DNA of 64,000 nt from contig OZ024784.1 in assembly GCA_964017065.1 (NCBI GenBank), positions 13,373,152 to 13,437,151 of the forward strand, read 5' to 3'. Source of the stretch: Haliclona indistincta (Eukaryota; Porifera; Demospongiae; Haplosclerida; Chalinidae). The position numbers and the translations under genes are program-made. Position 1 is the first letter of the stretch; each line of letters starts with the position of its first letter. The notes beneath the pieces were generated by a model, which saw only the letters and a program-made list of their open reading frames with translations, was not told where the DNA came from and made no database searches. Shown piece by piece: positions 43,660 to 57,100 of the stretch.

Positions 43660-44264
43660 ATGTATTCAGCTGTGTATAGCTCACCTCTCGGCCCCATCAG
43701 AGCAACAGCAAGCGACAAGGGAATATGTTGTGTAGACATGATGTTTGGAAAGCACTATTCAAAGGAAGACCAACAACACAGTCCACCAAATGAATGCAAC
43801 GGTTCTGAGTCATCAAGGCGACACATCACCACGTGTTTACAGTGGTTGGATTCATATTTTTGTGGTGACAGAGATGGAATGAAAGCTCACATGCCTCAAC
43901 TAGACTTGTCCCACAATGGTAGTTTTAAATAGTAGAATCCACTCACTCTCTGATGACTATACATGTATATGTATTGCATAATATTATGTTGTTTCTCATA
44001 TATCTAGAGAGCTTTTACAAGAAAGTTTGGCAGGCATTACTATTAGTCAAATATGGTGAAACCGTGACATATGGAGAGATAGCAATCATGACAGGCAGTC
44101 CTGGAGCAGCAAGGGCAGTAGGACAGGCTGTACATAAACACCATGTACCACTGCTGGTGCCTTGCCATAGGGTAGTGTACAGCGGAGGAAGAGTAGGAAA
44201 CTATAGTGGAGGTGATGGGAAGGAAACTAAGGAATGGCTACTGCAACATGAGGCTCAGTCATAA
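43660..44264 (+). CDS. MGMT: Methylated-DNA-protein-cysteine methyltransferase
   Basis: Suicide repair protein that transfers alkyl groups from O6-alkylguanine to its own cysteine. Exons 43660-43918 and 44008-44264; 516 nt (171 aa; human 207 with a longer tail). The N-terminal domain starts MYSAVYSSPLGPIRA and includes LQWLDSYF. The C-terminal catalytic domain has YGETVTYGEIA, the recognition-helix stretch PGAARAVGQAV with the arginine finger, the active site VPCHRVV, and VGNYSGGDGKETKEWLLQHE. The usually conserved asparagine eight residues before the catalytic cysteine (human N137, in NPVPILIPC) is histidine here (HHVPLLVPC). The only in-frame ATG is 43660. Promoter sequence includes a fragment of the secreted-gene upstream repeat. 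Confidence 0.93.
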
Positions 44265-44830
44265 ACAATGAGAGAAATGGGATCATTTTCAGATAGTGTT
44301 TCTATTATCATGATACCAGTATTATATGACTGCGAGATCAAGTTGCACACACTTTTCAGCTGTAATCAAGTTAACGATGATTATGTGTTATGAAGACTAT
44401 GTAAAATAATGCGTGTAGTCCTTACAGGAACTATTTGTTCGCACATAACACTATGCACTTAGCGCTAACTGATCTTATTATGCACTGAACAACAACCATA
44501 ATGAGTTATGCTACATGTCAGCTAGTTGTGAACTTGTTATTGTAAACACATAATTTTCGGCACAGTACGTACAATCACTCTTATTATATATTTGTTATAT
44601 AATAAATTATTATAACGAATTAGCAGTCGTGCGGCTGTGAAATGTATCATTTATATGTATCAACAGTTTACTCTAACAATAAAATAGACAAAAATATTAA
44701 ATTCATGACATAATGCTATTATGATACACAGACTGTACTTGGTGAAGAGGTTGTTGAATAGGTTGTTCAAATGCTTTGTCAGAATAAAACAGGAACACAA
44801 TACAATGCACAAGATGGAGAGGAATGACTA
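44265..44830. other. Convergent intergenic gap, MGMT and RGS12
   Basis: 566 AT-rich bases containing both 3' ends. Several AATAAA-like strings occur (AATAAAATAG near 44680 on plus; the complement on minus). I see no exon or RNA gene. Confidence 0.4.
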
Positions 44831-47800
44831 CTAAACAAATGTCTCGTGAGTCTGATCTTCTACTACTAACACATGTGTGGTTGGGGAGAGGCGTGACTGG
44901 TTGACTGGACCATTTGATCCTGAGAAATTTGATGATGCTACTGACCCAGAGTCTGAAAACTCCTCTGCTGGTCTAAGGGCTCGTTGTTGGCCATGGACAT
45001 GTCTCCATGGATAGCTTGATACTGGTCCTCCATTGCCGCCAGGAAACACTCCAGCTGATACTGCATTGTACTCCATCTGCTGCTGGGCTGCTTGTGATGG
45101 CGGCCATGTTCCCTTCTTTTGTGTCATGTAAGCCTCATTGACTATATTATCAAGAGGATGTGGACCGCGATTATGAGGATGCTGCATTGTATGGTAGCCA
45201 CGAGAGAAACTGCCACTGCGCCCTTGATCCTGATGGGCAGCATGCTGTTGAAGAGGAAGAGAAGTAGATGCTGCTAGCGGCTGGTGACCACGGTCAAGAG
45301 TCCCACTACCAAAGGCATCAGGGAAGTAGTGTGGCATGCCACCTGCCTCCTGGCTGGATTTGTTAGCCATCCATTCTCGGAGCTGATGGCGTGTATTCTG
45401 TCTCTGGTCTACAATAGCTAGCTCATGGCTAATGGAGTCAACACTGGAACCCGATCCAGTGCTAATGCCAGACAGCCGGTCGAAGGAGCTTTGATGTCTG
45501 TGGTTGCCTCTACTGTTTGGATAATGTGATGCCCCAGTATTGAAGGGAACTGTCAGAGTGGGAGGTTCAGAGCTTGGAGACGGTGGCTGGTTTAGATCTT
45601 GCTGAGACCGAGACAACTTTGGATTAGGAGATAGAGATCGCCGTATGTCTAATTTTTTCTTGTTGTTAGGGATAGCAGAACCACTCTTTGTGCGAGAGAA
45701 TCGTGGAGATTTCTTCTTTCCACTTGGAGGTGATTCCTTGGGAGGATCGGGAGAGTGCATACGCTGATCTTCCAATGTGTCCACATTGAGCCGAGCAATC
45801 ATTGAAAAGAGTTCTGAAAGAGCAAAATTATTATCAACAGACATCATTCATAAATTGCTCATCTTACCTTCCACCCCATCGGACAGCTGACTGCTGCCTT
45901 TGCTTGATTTGCTTGACTTGCTAGCATTGGATCCAATACTAGACCCACTAGGTGAAGACAGGCTCGCTTTCTTAGGAGGAGTGGAGACAGTGTTACCAGC
46001 AGCAGCTGTGAGGTATTTGATGGTGACTGTGTGACCGGCCAAAATGGAAGTGTCCAGGTCAAGCTCTAGAGGAGTTCTGGCACCCTCCTAAAGAAAGCAC
46101 AAATTGTGTAATGAGTATTGTTAAAATGATGAGTGTTCACACTAACCACAAACACAGAGTAGCTGTTGTGCTTGTTATGAGAGGCGAGAAAATTATCGAA
46201 CATGTCTCTCAGAGTTGAAGAACCATTGGCTGGAAGAATGGTCTCTGGCATGTCAGGAGACATTACACTATAAGTAATAATGATAGGGGTAATCAGTTGT
46301 TGTGGGTAATATAATATAGCTTACGTGACTGTATTCTTGGATCTGATGATACTGATGTGTTTTCCAACCAACACACTAGCAGCTGTGTCCAGATCAATAG
46401 GCTGGAGGAGGAGGAAAGAGACATCAAGGTATGTACTGTACGTAAACATGTATGTAGTATGTTTGCGCATCATGTGTCTGGATCCAACGTGAGCTACCAT
46501 ACTAGTTGACTGTGTAGGGGTACACATTATCTTATTACTGATGATAACAATTGCTAGCATGCCATAAACTAACACAATTATTCAAAGTGCTCTTTGTGAC
46601 CACCCTGCGTGGTAACTAGCCTAGTTACTGGGTCGGCTCTATAGAGGTTCACATTGTTGGCATAAAAATGAATTTTGGCAGGTGGTGTCGGATAACAACA
46701 TTACCAATTATCTCTTTGGGTAGGTCTAATTATAGTCAGGAGCCAACGTGCTGCACAGTACTACCATACACGGCCAATAGTTAATAGATAAGTATTGTTT
46801 CTCTCCCACACACAATATCACACCAGCTCGATTCTCTCTTCTCAATACAAACCTGCAAGGTGCTAGCGTTCTTGACTTCCATTATATCCAGAGTGTAGCT
46901 GTATCTCTTGAGTACATTAGTGACTGCTGTGCGTACTGTACCACTGGATGGCACTTCAATGATCTTAGTGACACGATTGGGAAGGTTGAGTTCACAAAGA
47001 TTCTTCCTGTGTGCCTGGAGCATGTTCAAGTTCTGAAGAAAAAACATCAATCTAATATCAACACTGCAGCAGGTGGACAGCAGTACTCACATCTTGCTCA
47101 GAGGTTGCAGTTACTGACTCCTTTGACTGCTTCTTGCTGCCATCTTCTTTACTACCTGTAGGTTACAGTGTAAATCAAGCCACTCTGGAGTAAACCAGTC
47201 TACTCTCACCTTTATCCTTTTCTTTCTTGTCTCCCTTTTTTGATCTGCGATGTTCTGATGGTTGGATTGAAGAGGAAGATTGTTGAGAGCCACGTAGTCG
47301 TGTGAAGATGGAACGTGTCAGACTATTGCTGTGAGACATTGTCTTGCTCTTCTTGGGCTTGGGTGATTTACTAGTAGCTCTATCAGTGTCAGGCATTCTA
47401 ATCGGTAGAGGACTGCCTTCCATCTCAGCACACAGACAATCCTTGATGCGTTGAGACTTGACAAACCGAGGATGGCAATCAAGCTTGACCAGTTGATAGA
47501 TCTGAAAAGAGTAATGAGTAATCATCAGATATTAATCAGTGTGTGACCACTAGACAAACCTGACTCTGTGCCTCAGCAAATATGTTCACAGTAGGGTTGG
47601 CAAGACTAGCCTCAACCTCCTTCAACACTCTATCATCAATATTGATCTGTCGCGGAGCAGAAATGCTCAAATAGGTGTCGTAGATCATCTTGGCAGCTGC
47701 TTGGAGCTGAGGAAAGAGAACACAACTCAATAGCAGAGCTCACATCAAGTGCTACTAATGCTCACATTGGCTGAGGAAGAAGTCTTGTACTGCTGTGCCT

Positions 47801-50800
47801 CTCGCCAGAATAGGATGTTCTCCTCGCTGTGTTCTGTCTCTAAGAATTCCTGAATAGACGAGGGAGAGAAGAAAGGGGGAGTAATAGTAGATTAGCAATG
47901 AATGGATTACAGTGAGTAGGAGTGTGCACGGCATAGTACAGTAGGTGCAAACAGTGGAATTTGCAGTACATTCTGATACTAATAGCCGCAATTAGTTTAG
48001 TGCAAATGCAAGCATACCAGACCAGCGGCAGCAGCAGCACAGTTGGCAACCAATATTGGAACTCTAACCATCAGAGAATACTCAGTGAGCTGTACACAGC
48101 ACAGAGTGTAACGTGCCTTGACATGATAATGATATTATCACCATTATAGGAGAGTGTTTGACTACAATGCATTCTTCTAGACTAGTCAACAGGTCTTACT
48201 TAATCACAGCTCTATATCATTGGAACAATGGTTTTACAATCTAGTACTCACAGCTGATAGTACAGGATGCACAGTGCAGACCATACACGGTACTCCTCAC
48301 CCACAACGGGTAACCACCAATTCAGTTTAGCTTGTTAGCTCGCAAACACACATAAGCACATGCATATGCATGCCTCATCACAAATAGACACAAACACAAG
48401 GACACGCTAACAAATGTTGTCCCACATTGTATTAAAGGGAGTTAACCAGATAGACCTCCCAGTGAGTTGGCAGGTATCTGAGTATGTGGCAAGCATGGGC
48501 AGATAATGAAAGTAACTGAAGTGAAACCTGCACAATAGTGAGTGACACTGTATTGTGCTAGCAGACTCATCATAGCTCAGATACCAACAGCAATTAGCCT
48601 AGATAGAGAATTCCTATAATGGGTGACAACAGAACACTACCCTAATAACACATCGCCATTGACACACTCCAACAGAAGCCAGTATAAAGCAGAATAGCAT
48701 AAATTACTTGGCCTATCATATGTAATAAGACACACGACGCAACACCAAGTGTGGAGACATGTTTAAACACGGGTTTCCTGCCAAAGAGAGCTAGTTAACA
48801 ACAAAGGAAAGAGGACCGTACCCAGAAAGCCTGACGTGCTGTTGATAGATAGTGAAATAACACTTAGCTCCACTCAACTGAGTGAGTGAGTGTGTGTGCA
48901 AACACATTGCTCTGTTTTGATGCAAAAGATGTCTTAACAACCGCAACCATTCTGGAACTGGTGTGTACCAATCATAATCAATTGAGACTGAACACATTCA
49001 AGTACAGGGTGACTACATTAACATAACACTTACCAATAAGCACTGTACTCCCAATGGGTCTTCAAGCAGTTTGTCAAAAGAGGCACACCATCCTGCTACA
49101 CGACCGAAATTCATCGGATGACCACCATCGGCCTCTTCGCCGTCTTCCTCTCCAGCCAGAGTGGTGACAGTGACAATGCTGTCCATACTGGCTGTGTGAA
49201 CAGAGCTCTTTGGAGGGAGTCCATAATGATGATAGGGGGACAAATTAGCTGTGGAAAAGAACGCACAATGAGATGAATGGAGCTAGAAATGAATCCTTCG
49301 TTTGTAGAATGCATTGCATGAGTGCAGTAACTATCACTACAAAGGCAAAACCCATTACACCATCTGCTAGCATGTGTCCAACTATCATAAACAGTGTCAC
49401 GATATGAATTGTTTTATGATATGCCCTCAATTGGAGACAAAAACATGGAAAAAAACAGCATCCGACCACGTCTACAAGAAAGTTAACATGTATGCCTGTC
49501 CCTATAAGCAGTAGTGTGAGCACACATCTCACCACACAAACTAAAGAAACAAGATGGAATCGACCACAGGCTAGCCCTCCCACACTACCCCATGGAGCAG
49601 CTGCATGAGAATACCAGAATCATGACTCTCATAAACCGTGTTATTGATTCCTGAAGGTAACCATTCACCAGCTGTATTCACTACCTTAGCAACTCATCCA
49701 CTCATACATGAATAACCTAATATGGGCAATGCTCAGCTTTAAAGTGTTTAATATTCATTTAATGAATATCGCACTGTGTGTGGGTGGGAGGAAGGGAACA
49801 CACGCTTACCAGTGAGGTCAAGGATTGAGGTTTCTGAGTTCTGTAATGAAAGATCAAGAAAAACAAATAAAATATGATTATAATCAATTCGTGTGTGACA
49901 TATTCATGTGCAGACAGTAAGTAAAGCTACCCAGTGTGGGTGTATGACAACCACACAAACAGTATCTGTGACCGATGATGTGACATGACTAGAAGTGATA
50001 TATATACCCTATCTTGTGCACAGCACAGACAGTGAGTAATAGAATACTGCATGTATATTATATCCCTCATGGTCACAACTCTACTGTCACTGGGCGTGAG
50101 TGTGTGTAGCTATGAGTCAAAGAGACATCAGTAATAACAGACAGTTGTTAGTGCTTTTGGCTCTGTACAAACACAGCATGTTAATGAAGGCTCACATGGT
50201 AACCAATCTGATGACACAACCATGGTGTACTCAGGACCATATCAAAGTCCAATGACCCAATGTCCTGTATATACAGATGCACCTGCACTCCATGTAGCTA
50301 CATTCCATGTGCATTCATATTTACAGTACACTAATTAGACTAGAGTAGGAATTGCGGTTGCCATTCCTTCTCACGTAAAATATTTCCCAGTCACCCGTGA
50401 ACTGGCATTTGTTTGATGAGTCACTGTTTTTCTCTCACTATCACTAACTTTCTCTCACACACACAGCACTTCACACATACCTGTCTTCTCAGTTGTCTAG
50501 TTGCCAACATGGAAGCATCACCAGTAGGACTAATAGCTCCAGATCGAAGACCGTATGATGGTCTGCGTCCTTGTGAGACACGTTTCACTCTGTGTGGACT
50601 GATGTCTACAGCAGACGATTTTCTATGAACAGGAGAAGCGAATTGGCTAACAGCAGCTTTGGTCAGACTACCAGTGACAGCAGTTTTTACAGGAGAAGGA
50701 GAATTAGAGCCAGAGCGATGACCACTATGATCAGATGAGTAGCTAGATAGACTGCTGTCAGACACTCGCTGGGCGCCATCTTGTTGAAAGCTCTTCTTTC

Positions 50801-53533
50801 GTGCCACCGTTGTGTGAGTCTTGTTGCGAGAAGCGGAGGAGGAAGACTGGTTACTAGAGGAACTACCATCACTCCCCATTCTTACATGCAGTCCATTACT
50901 GACTCCGGCCACATTGCTGTGAACAGCAAGAGAAGGTGGAGCAAACTCGGTCTTAATGTTGGAAGGAGCAGGGAAGTTAGGATTAGAGCCACTTCGTTGG
51001 TGCTTTCTTGGAGGGGAGGCTTTACCTTGGGGACGTAGGTCAAGCACATCAAGCTTTCTTCTAGACAAGCTAGGAGAGGAAGTGGAGGAGGAGGAAGAAG
51101 GACTGGAACTGTATGTGGAATGGCTGTCATTGCTGTCACAACCATTGTCGGTGGACTGCATTTGAAAAGTGCTAACACCTTTCACGACTCCATAAACAAC
51201 ACTGTCTCCAGACGAGGTCAGCTCTATTTTTCTCTGCGAGGCTTTATACTGTTCTTCACTCTGAAAGACAGACTGGATTGCATTGGTGATGTTTGTGCAG
51301 GATTTGACGGGAACTTCAGGACCAGATTTCATCTCTCGGCTTGACTTTTTGTGATCAATGCAGTAGGTGGACAGTTTGCTATCGGGCAAGAGCTTAAAGA
51401 TGTGGCAGAGATCTGCGTGTTGTGAATCTGGTGTGGACACTATGGCTTTGGTGACGACAGCAAAATACTGTTCATCGTTGGTACATAGACCACAGAAGTA
51501 GAGCTCATCACGGCGATGCTTCACAAGAATGTTTCTCTGAACATTGGTGATCCTCAGTGAGGTTTGAGAGACCTCCAACTGGACCTTGAGGAAGTCTTTT
51601 ACTTGTCTCTTGCTTAGTAGCTGTCTGGCACACTCTTGTATACATCGTGAACTAACTCCTCTTGAGCTCCAGCTGTTGGGAATCTTGACTGGGCCCACAT
51701 AGTTGAGAAGGACAGAGATACGAGTGTAGATAGGAGGAGCTGGAACAAGAGCAACGTAGTCAGCTTCACTACCTTGTTGCATCATGTTCATACGAGGAAA
51801 AGAAGAGGCCGAGTTGGAATGAGGTTTAGATGGGCTGGTATGAAGAGACTCGTGTGAGGCATTCATGCCGTACATGTGGCTTCTTCCAGGCATTGGCTTT
51901 GGTTGGCTGATATGTAGGTCATTAGTAGTGGCATACAAGTAGCCTTTACCAGAAATTGTGGGTGGCTTTGTTGGACTTGTGTGCAATGAGTCAATGGTGC
52001 CATACATGGGACCTCGTTTACTGCCAAGACTATTACGATGCGTTCTGCCGGGGCCAGGATTCCGCTTTATGGGGAGGTCAGTTGGTTGGCGATTGAGAGC
52101 AGGAGTGCTAGGAGAGTAACTGTTGGACAAGGTGCTCCTACCAAGAGAGTTAGATCGTGAGTTCATAGTGCTGTCACCCTCACACACAGATAGCCACACC
52201 CCTTTTGTTTTGGTTTTTCTGATCAGATCAGTTACTTGTTGATGTGTCAAGCAGGTCACGTCCTGGCCGTTGACGGCAAGAACGATATCGTCTTTAGAGA
52301 GACCAGCTTTCTCTGCAGGCCCACCTGAGGTGAGAGAATGGCACAGTTAGACTAAATGAGAAGCCAAAGTGCTAATTGATGAAACCTAATTACAATTCAC
52401 AGCTATGCCAGTTGACATGGAACACAACACCTGGCAACCATCATGGGCAGTGCTACATCATAATTTACCACATCCTGTGACTACCAGGATACTAAGCAGG
52501 CTAGTATGTAGTTATTAGGTCCAAATTCCAGTCTAACCACAACTATCGAGGACAATCGCTGTGTTTATGGAACTATCAATTGATGTTGAAGCTACAGGTT
52601 AATTCCTTGATGCTGAGCACTTATACTGAACATTGCTGTGTAGTTGCATCAGAGTTGACAGTTAGTCAACACCTAACACCAGCTACTGTGATCCTACGTG
52701 GGATGAACTATAACACAAACTACTGTAACACAATCTCACATACAATGTCTAACCAGCCTGAGGACACCAAACAACACTGTGTACTACTAGCATGCAGTAC
52801 AAACTAACCACAAGAGCTATTACTAAGCGTTGTGTACATAAATCAGGTATTTACTGTGCTTAGATCAATGATTTCATATGTTGAATCAAAACAAGCTCTT
52901 TCTCTCAGTGGGTTTTGTTTCACTATTAGCATTCCAGAGACTACTTAGCTTTGTGATATGCATAAGTTCCTAGCTACTGACAGCAGACAGGAAAACTCCA
53001 CAACATTACAGATAACAGCACTTGAAAGGATTGGAGACTAGACTACACTCCTAGCGTACATGCAGTAGCTTGTGTGAAGTTAGTTAATACTCACAGACGC
53101 ATGCAAAACAATGTGTGCACATGCAGCACAAGCACAGATGAAGGACAATATGATATACTAATAACCAACAGGGATGCACATCTGGTAGTAATGCATGAGT
53201 TACATGCTAGTATTTTGTAGGTTCAGGCAAATGAGGCAATGAACAGGAAGATCATCAAAGCCTTCTTTGCAACCACAAATGTATGACATCCTAATCATAG
53301 TTAAGATAAACAGTCAACTAGTGTAGGGACATCGTAGTTGCAGGATGTGTATGCTCACCTGGCACTACAACACCAACTTGTGGCGGCTTCTCCTGAACGA
53401 GAGTGAATCCAAAGCTGCCGAAGCGGCCTTGTTCGTTCTCTTCTCTAACTACTTCAATTGAACGCGCCGTGTCTGCAAAGTAATCGAGATCACTGCGCTC
53501 GATCTCCTCTGTGAACATTAGTCCACCAGACAT
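44831..53533 (-). CDS. RGS12: RGS12/Loco-type G-alpha regulator: PDZ-PTB-RGS-RBD-RBD-GoLoco
   Basis: Scaffold that accelerates G-alpha GTP hydrolysis and binds GDP-bound G-alpha-i and Ras-family GTPases. Exons 53533-53359, 52324-50481, 49840-49810, 49248-49034, 47849-47766, 47706-47560, 47501-47210, 47155-47091, 47032-46853, 46401-46325, 46267-46147, 46087-45868, 45813-44831; 4434 nt (1477 aa; human RGS12 about 1447). PDZ (about 25-110): GFTLVQEKPPQ, GLSKDDIVLAVNGQDV. PTB (about 248-395): ISVLLNYVGPVKIP, LYFCGLCTNDEQYF, CHIFK. A Ser-rich linker follows. RGS (about 732-850): VAGWCASFDKLLEDPLG, SEENILFWREA, IYDTYLS, PRFVKS. RBD1: LCELNLPNRVTKIIEV. RBD2: LASHNKHNSYSVFV, LDTSILAGHTV. GoLoco: ELFSMIARLNVDTLEDQR. 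The order matches vertebrate RGS12 and fly Loco. Large introns (640, 1034 and 1184 nt) hold no visible genes. Exon 3 (31 nt) is a microexon. Confidence 0.93.
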
Positions 53534-54198
53534 CTTGACTTGTAAATGAGCTGGAGAGAGAGAGATTGAATTAAAAGAGATGAATCAAACACAAACTATC
53601 TTACTATTCGCCGCAGCGGTCCATTCCCAAACAGCAATCAGTACATAAGTTAATAATTAGCACTAAAGATCTACAGCTACCGGTTGGTGTCGTCGTAACG
53701 CTGCACTGGGGACTGGGTTTAGCAAGCTAGCGGCAACGATACCAAACGTGTGATATGTAATATGTACAGCTTAGAAATATTCTGCGCTATATTCAAACTT
53801 ATGTACAATATACATTGGCTTGAAAGATGAGTAGCTAGAAACAATCATTCATAACCTTGACACAAAGATTTCAACTCACAGATCAACTTGGGGGGAGGTC
53901 ACGCGCTCCAGACGAGCTCAACGTGCGAACAGTGGCGTATAATGAACAGTCGAATGTTGACAAAGTGCAACAGACAAGAATCGAACACTCGAGGAGGCGT
54001 GAGGGCAAAATGAAACCACAGCACACTGCAAAGCCATTAAGTTGTTGCTGTGTCTGACCGGAAAAGACTTTTAATTGTACGCAACGCAATTTTGTCAGTT
54101 ATCATTTCGGAGCTGACTCCTATAGCATAGTGCATGCATGGGTGGAGCTGGTTTGGAATGCACAACAACATGGTCGAGAAACAGGCTGCGTTTAGAAG
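53534..54198. promoter_or_regulatory. Divergent intergenic region, RGS12 and HECTD2
   Basis: 665 bases between divergent ATGs. It contains a short GA run (53552-53561) in the RGS12 5' leader and GTGGAGCTGG just before HECTD2. No coding exon is supported. It presumably holds both promoters. Confidence 0.4.
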
Positions 54199-57100
54199 AT
54201 GATCATGGCCTCGGGAAATCTGCAGTGCCCAAAATGCAGCCTAAAACTACGAACACTCCATCAACGAGAGCCTAGAACAATAGTATGTGAACGATGTGGC
54301 TGTCGCTATCTACAGCATCTTCAAAAAGGACTTCATCTTAGCCGCATTTCTCTGGATAGCAAGGATGTAAGCGTAGATATTGGGACCTCATCACATCTCA
54401 ACGCATCATTTATGTGCAAAAACGTTAAGAGAACAAGACGACCTTTTTTCAGACGACGTAACCACCGTCATCAACAGTTGCCTCCACTAAACGTGCTGGG
54501 AAACACAGGAGAGCCCACAGAAGCCAGACTCAGGAACTGTACACCAATTGAATCAATTGTGCTTCCAAAATCAAGTTCACAATTGGTTTCTGGTGCGAGT
54601 CCTAAGCCTCTTTGTAATGATGTCATGTCCATACCAAAGCTACCTCCTTTACAGCCAGCAACTACACCACATGGCTCAGAGCGGAAAATACAAGACAGAG
54701 AACATTTATGTCTTCCTGAAATAAACCAAGTATGTCATCAATAATTTTGATTGTTAGTAAGTTTTATTAATTGTTTTTCAGAGAAGGGGACGAATGAGAC
54801 AACTAAGACAATTGTTCTCTCCGTCAAACCTGAGCCAGAAGTTTGCCACTAGTCCTGACCTTTCTCCTCTGAGTCCGGGATCAGGAAATTTCTTAGAAGT
54901 TCCATCAGGTACAATAGGTTTTCGGGTTAGTAGGAAAATCATAGTTTGATTGGCTTCCAGGAGACGGCTGGAGCTCACATGATGAGAGTGGCTCAGAATG
55001 CTCGGCTCCATCATCGGCTGAGTATTCAAGAAGACCTAGATTAACATCATTGAGTGACTTCATGTGAGATCACAACATGGCCCCAATGACCACTTTAACA
55101 ATGCAACCTTTTTTAGCCAAATCCATGATGAGGATGCCAAGTGCTCAAATTACAAGCACACACAAGAACTGTTATATAACACATTCAGCTGCTGGAAGAA
55201 TATGGTGCTGAGTTTCAAGGTGACCTATGACCATGCTGAAATCACCATGGCAATCGATACTTGTCATGCAGGATCACAGATCTGTTGAACATTCTATAGG
55301 ATCTGGAATTGACATGAATTTTGTTCACTGTGTTTACGATGCCATTCTCAACCTGGTATACATTATTACTCATTCATGAGATTTACGTCCCTTTCATAGT
55401 CAACTGCTTTGAATTTTTGTGGTATTTGATAACACAACTCTCATCTTACACTATACAGCCTGCTGATGTTCAAAAACAAGTCTTGAAAGCTGTCATTAGT
55501 GGTCAGCTCAAAGAGGCAAAGAGGTATTTGATATAGTGTGGTATGTCTAAACAAAAATTACTGAAAGTGCATACCATAATTATGTATTATAATAATATTA
55601 TACAGACCGTGTGTCTATTTGCCTTAGGTCAAGACGTCATTCCTTTGATGGAGACCACCTCAGGTGTCACCTTATACTGTTACAGGTTAAACATGCCCAT
55701 GTACACTTCCTGTACTGATTTGAGTAGGCACATACATGTACTGTTGATAATGACTTTGAACCTATGATACTGAAAATCATTAACTTTGTGCTCTATTTTT
55801 CTCAAAGAATCCACAGTTTCATAGTGTACGGACATATGTGGTGTTTGCACAGTTACTAAGGCAACTAGCATCACTCACTGATGAAGACAGTAGTTGTCTT
55901 GTGCACTGGTTGAGAAGGTATGAAAACACTCAATTTAATTCTTTAATTGATTTGGTCATTGCATCCAATGATGGATAATTGCACGTGACTGAGAAAGTTT
56001 ACATGCATAAGTATGATGTGAAATATGTGTGATTATGGTTGAGAATCTGTTTTTATGGTAGTCATGTCAACAGTATAATAGTATGGCTTCATTTACTACA
56101 GTCTCAAAGCCGAAAGATTCAAAGACCTCATACATAAGCTAGTTCAGGTAAGCATAGTTTCATTCCACACAATCTTGTGTTGATGAGGCATAGGTTCCCC
56201 AGATGATGTTGACTATTGTATAGAAGGCACGAAGCAGCATTCCAGACATATTTTGTAGTATTATAATCAGGAATTAACCATGCAATATGTAGGGATGATG
56301 CACAAACAACACATACTGTTAATGATGGTGTTATGGTACTTATTAGAGGAAGTTACATGGAGCAGTGCTACATGATTAGTGACAACAGTGAATGTACTAT
56401 GATGTCATATGTTTGTGTCATTTTGCAGTTCATTTCTATAAGACTGTTTCCATCCGACACATCCACTCTACCTGCTATTTCAAAATGCACGTGGTGGATT
56501 CCTTCAGCCACTAAAGTGCTTGGATTATTGGGTGAGCAAATGTCTTAACTAGTCGGTTGCTATGGTACCATGCATACATTGCAAGTTGTTTACAGCACAT
56601 TGCTGTGATTGCCATGCTAACAGTGTGAAGTGATTTGTGGTGTCTTACTGTGTGGTATTTTGGAAATGTCATCCAATATTATGGAATGTGTGTTTAGGGT
56701 AGTGACAGTAATCTGTACCGTATACCGTGCTGCTTGTTTTGAGCTAACAATTAATGAATACTATATACTGTATCTTATTTACATGCAGCAAAAGCAAACT
56801 GGTTAGACCATCCTCCTATTGTACCACACACAGAGTTCTACAATACTGCATTAGACCACACTGATCTAATGTCAGAGTTCTACTCTTGGCAGAGTCCACA
56901 AGGCCATGCTACAATGCAAGTCAACAGTGTGTCACATAGTGCATTCATATGCTACTCATAATTAATTTAACCTTAGACGCCCATGCCAGTGTATTGATGA
57001 TCAGAATCACCTGTGAAATTGATCTATTGAATCTTGTACTCAGCAAAATAATGTTGCCCCAAACAGAAACGTGATGGTTCCAAGTATCAGTCATGCCTAT

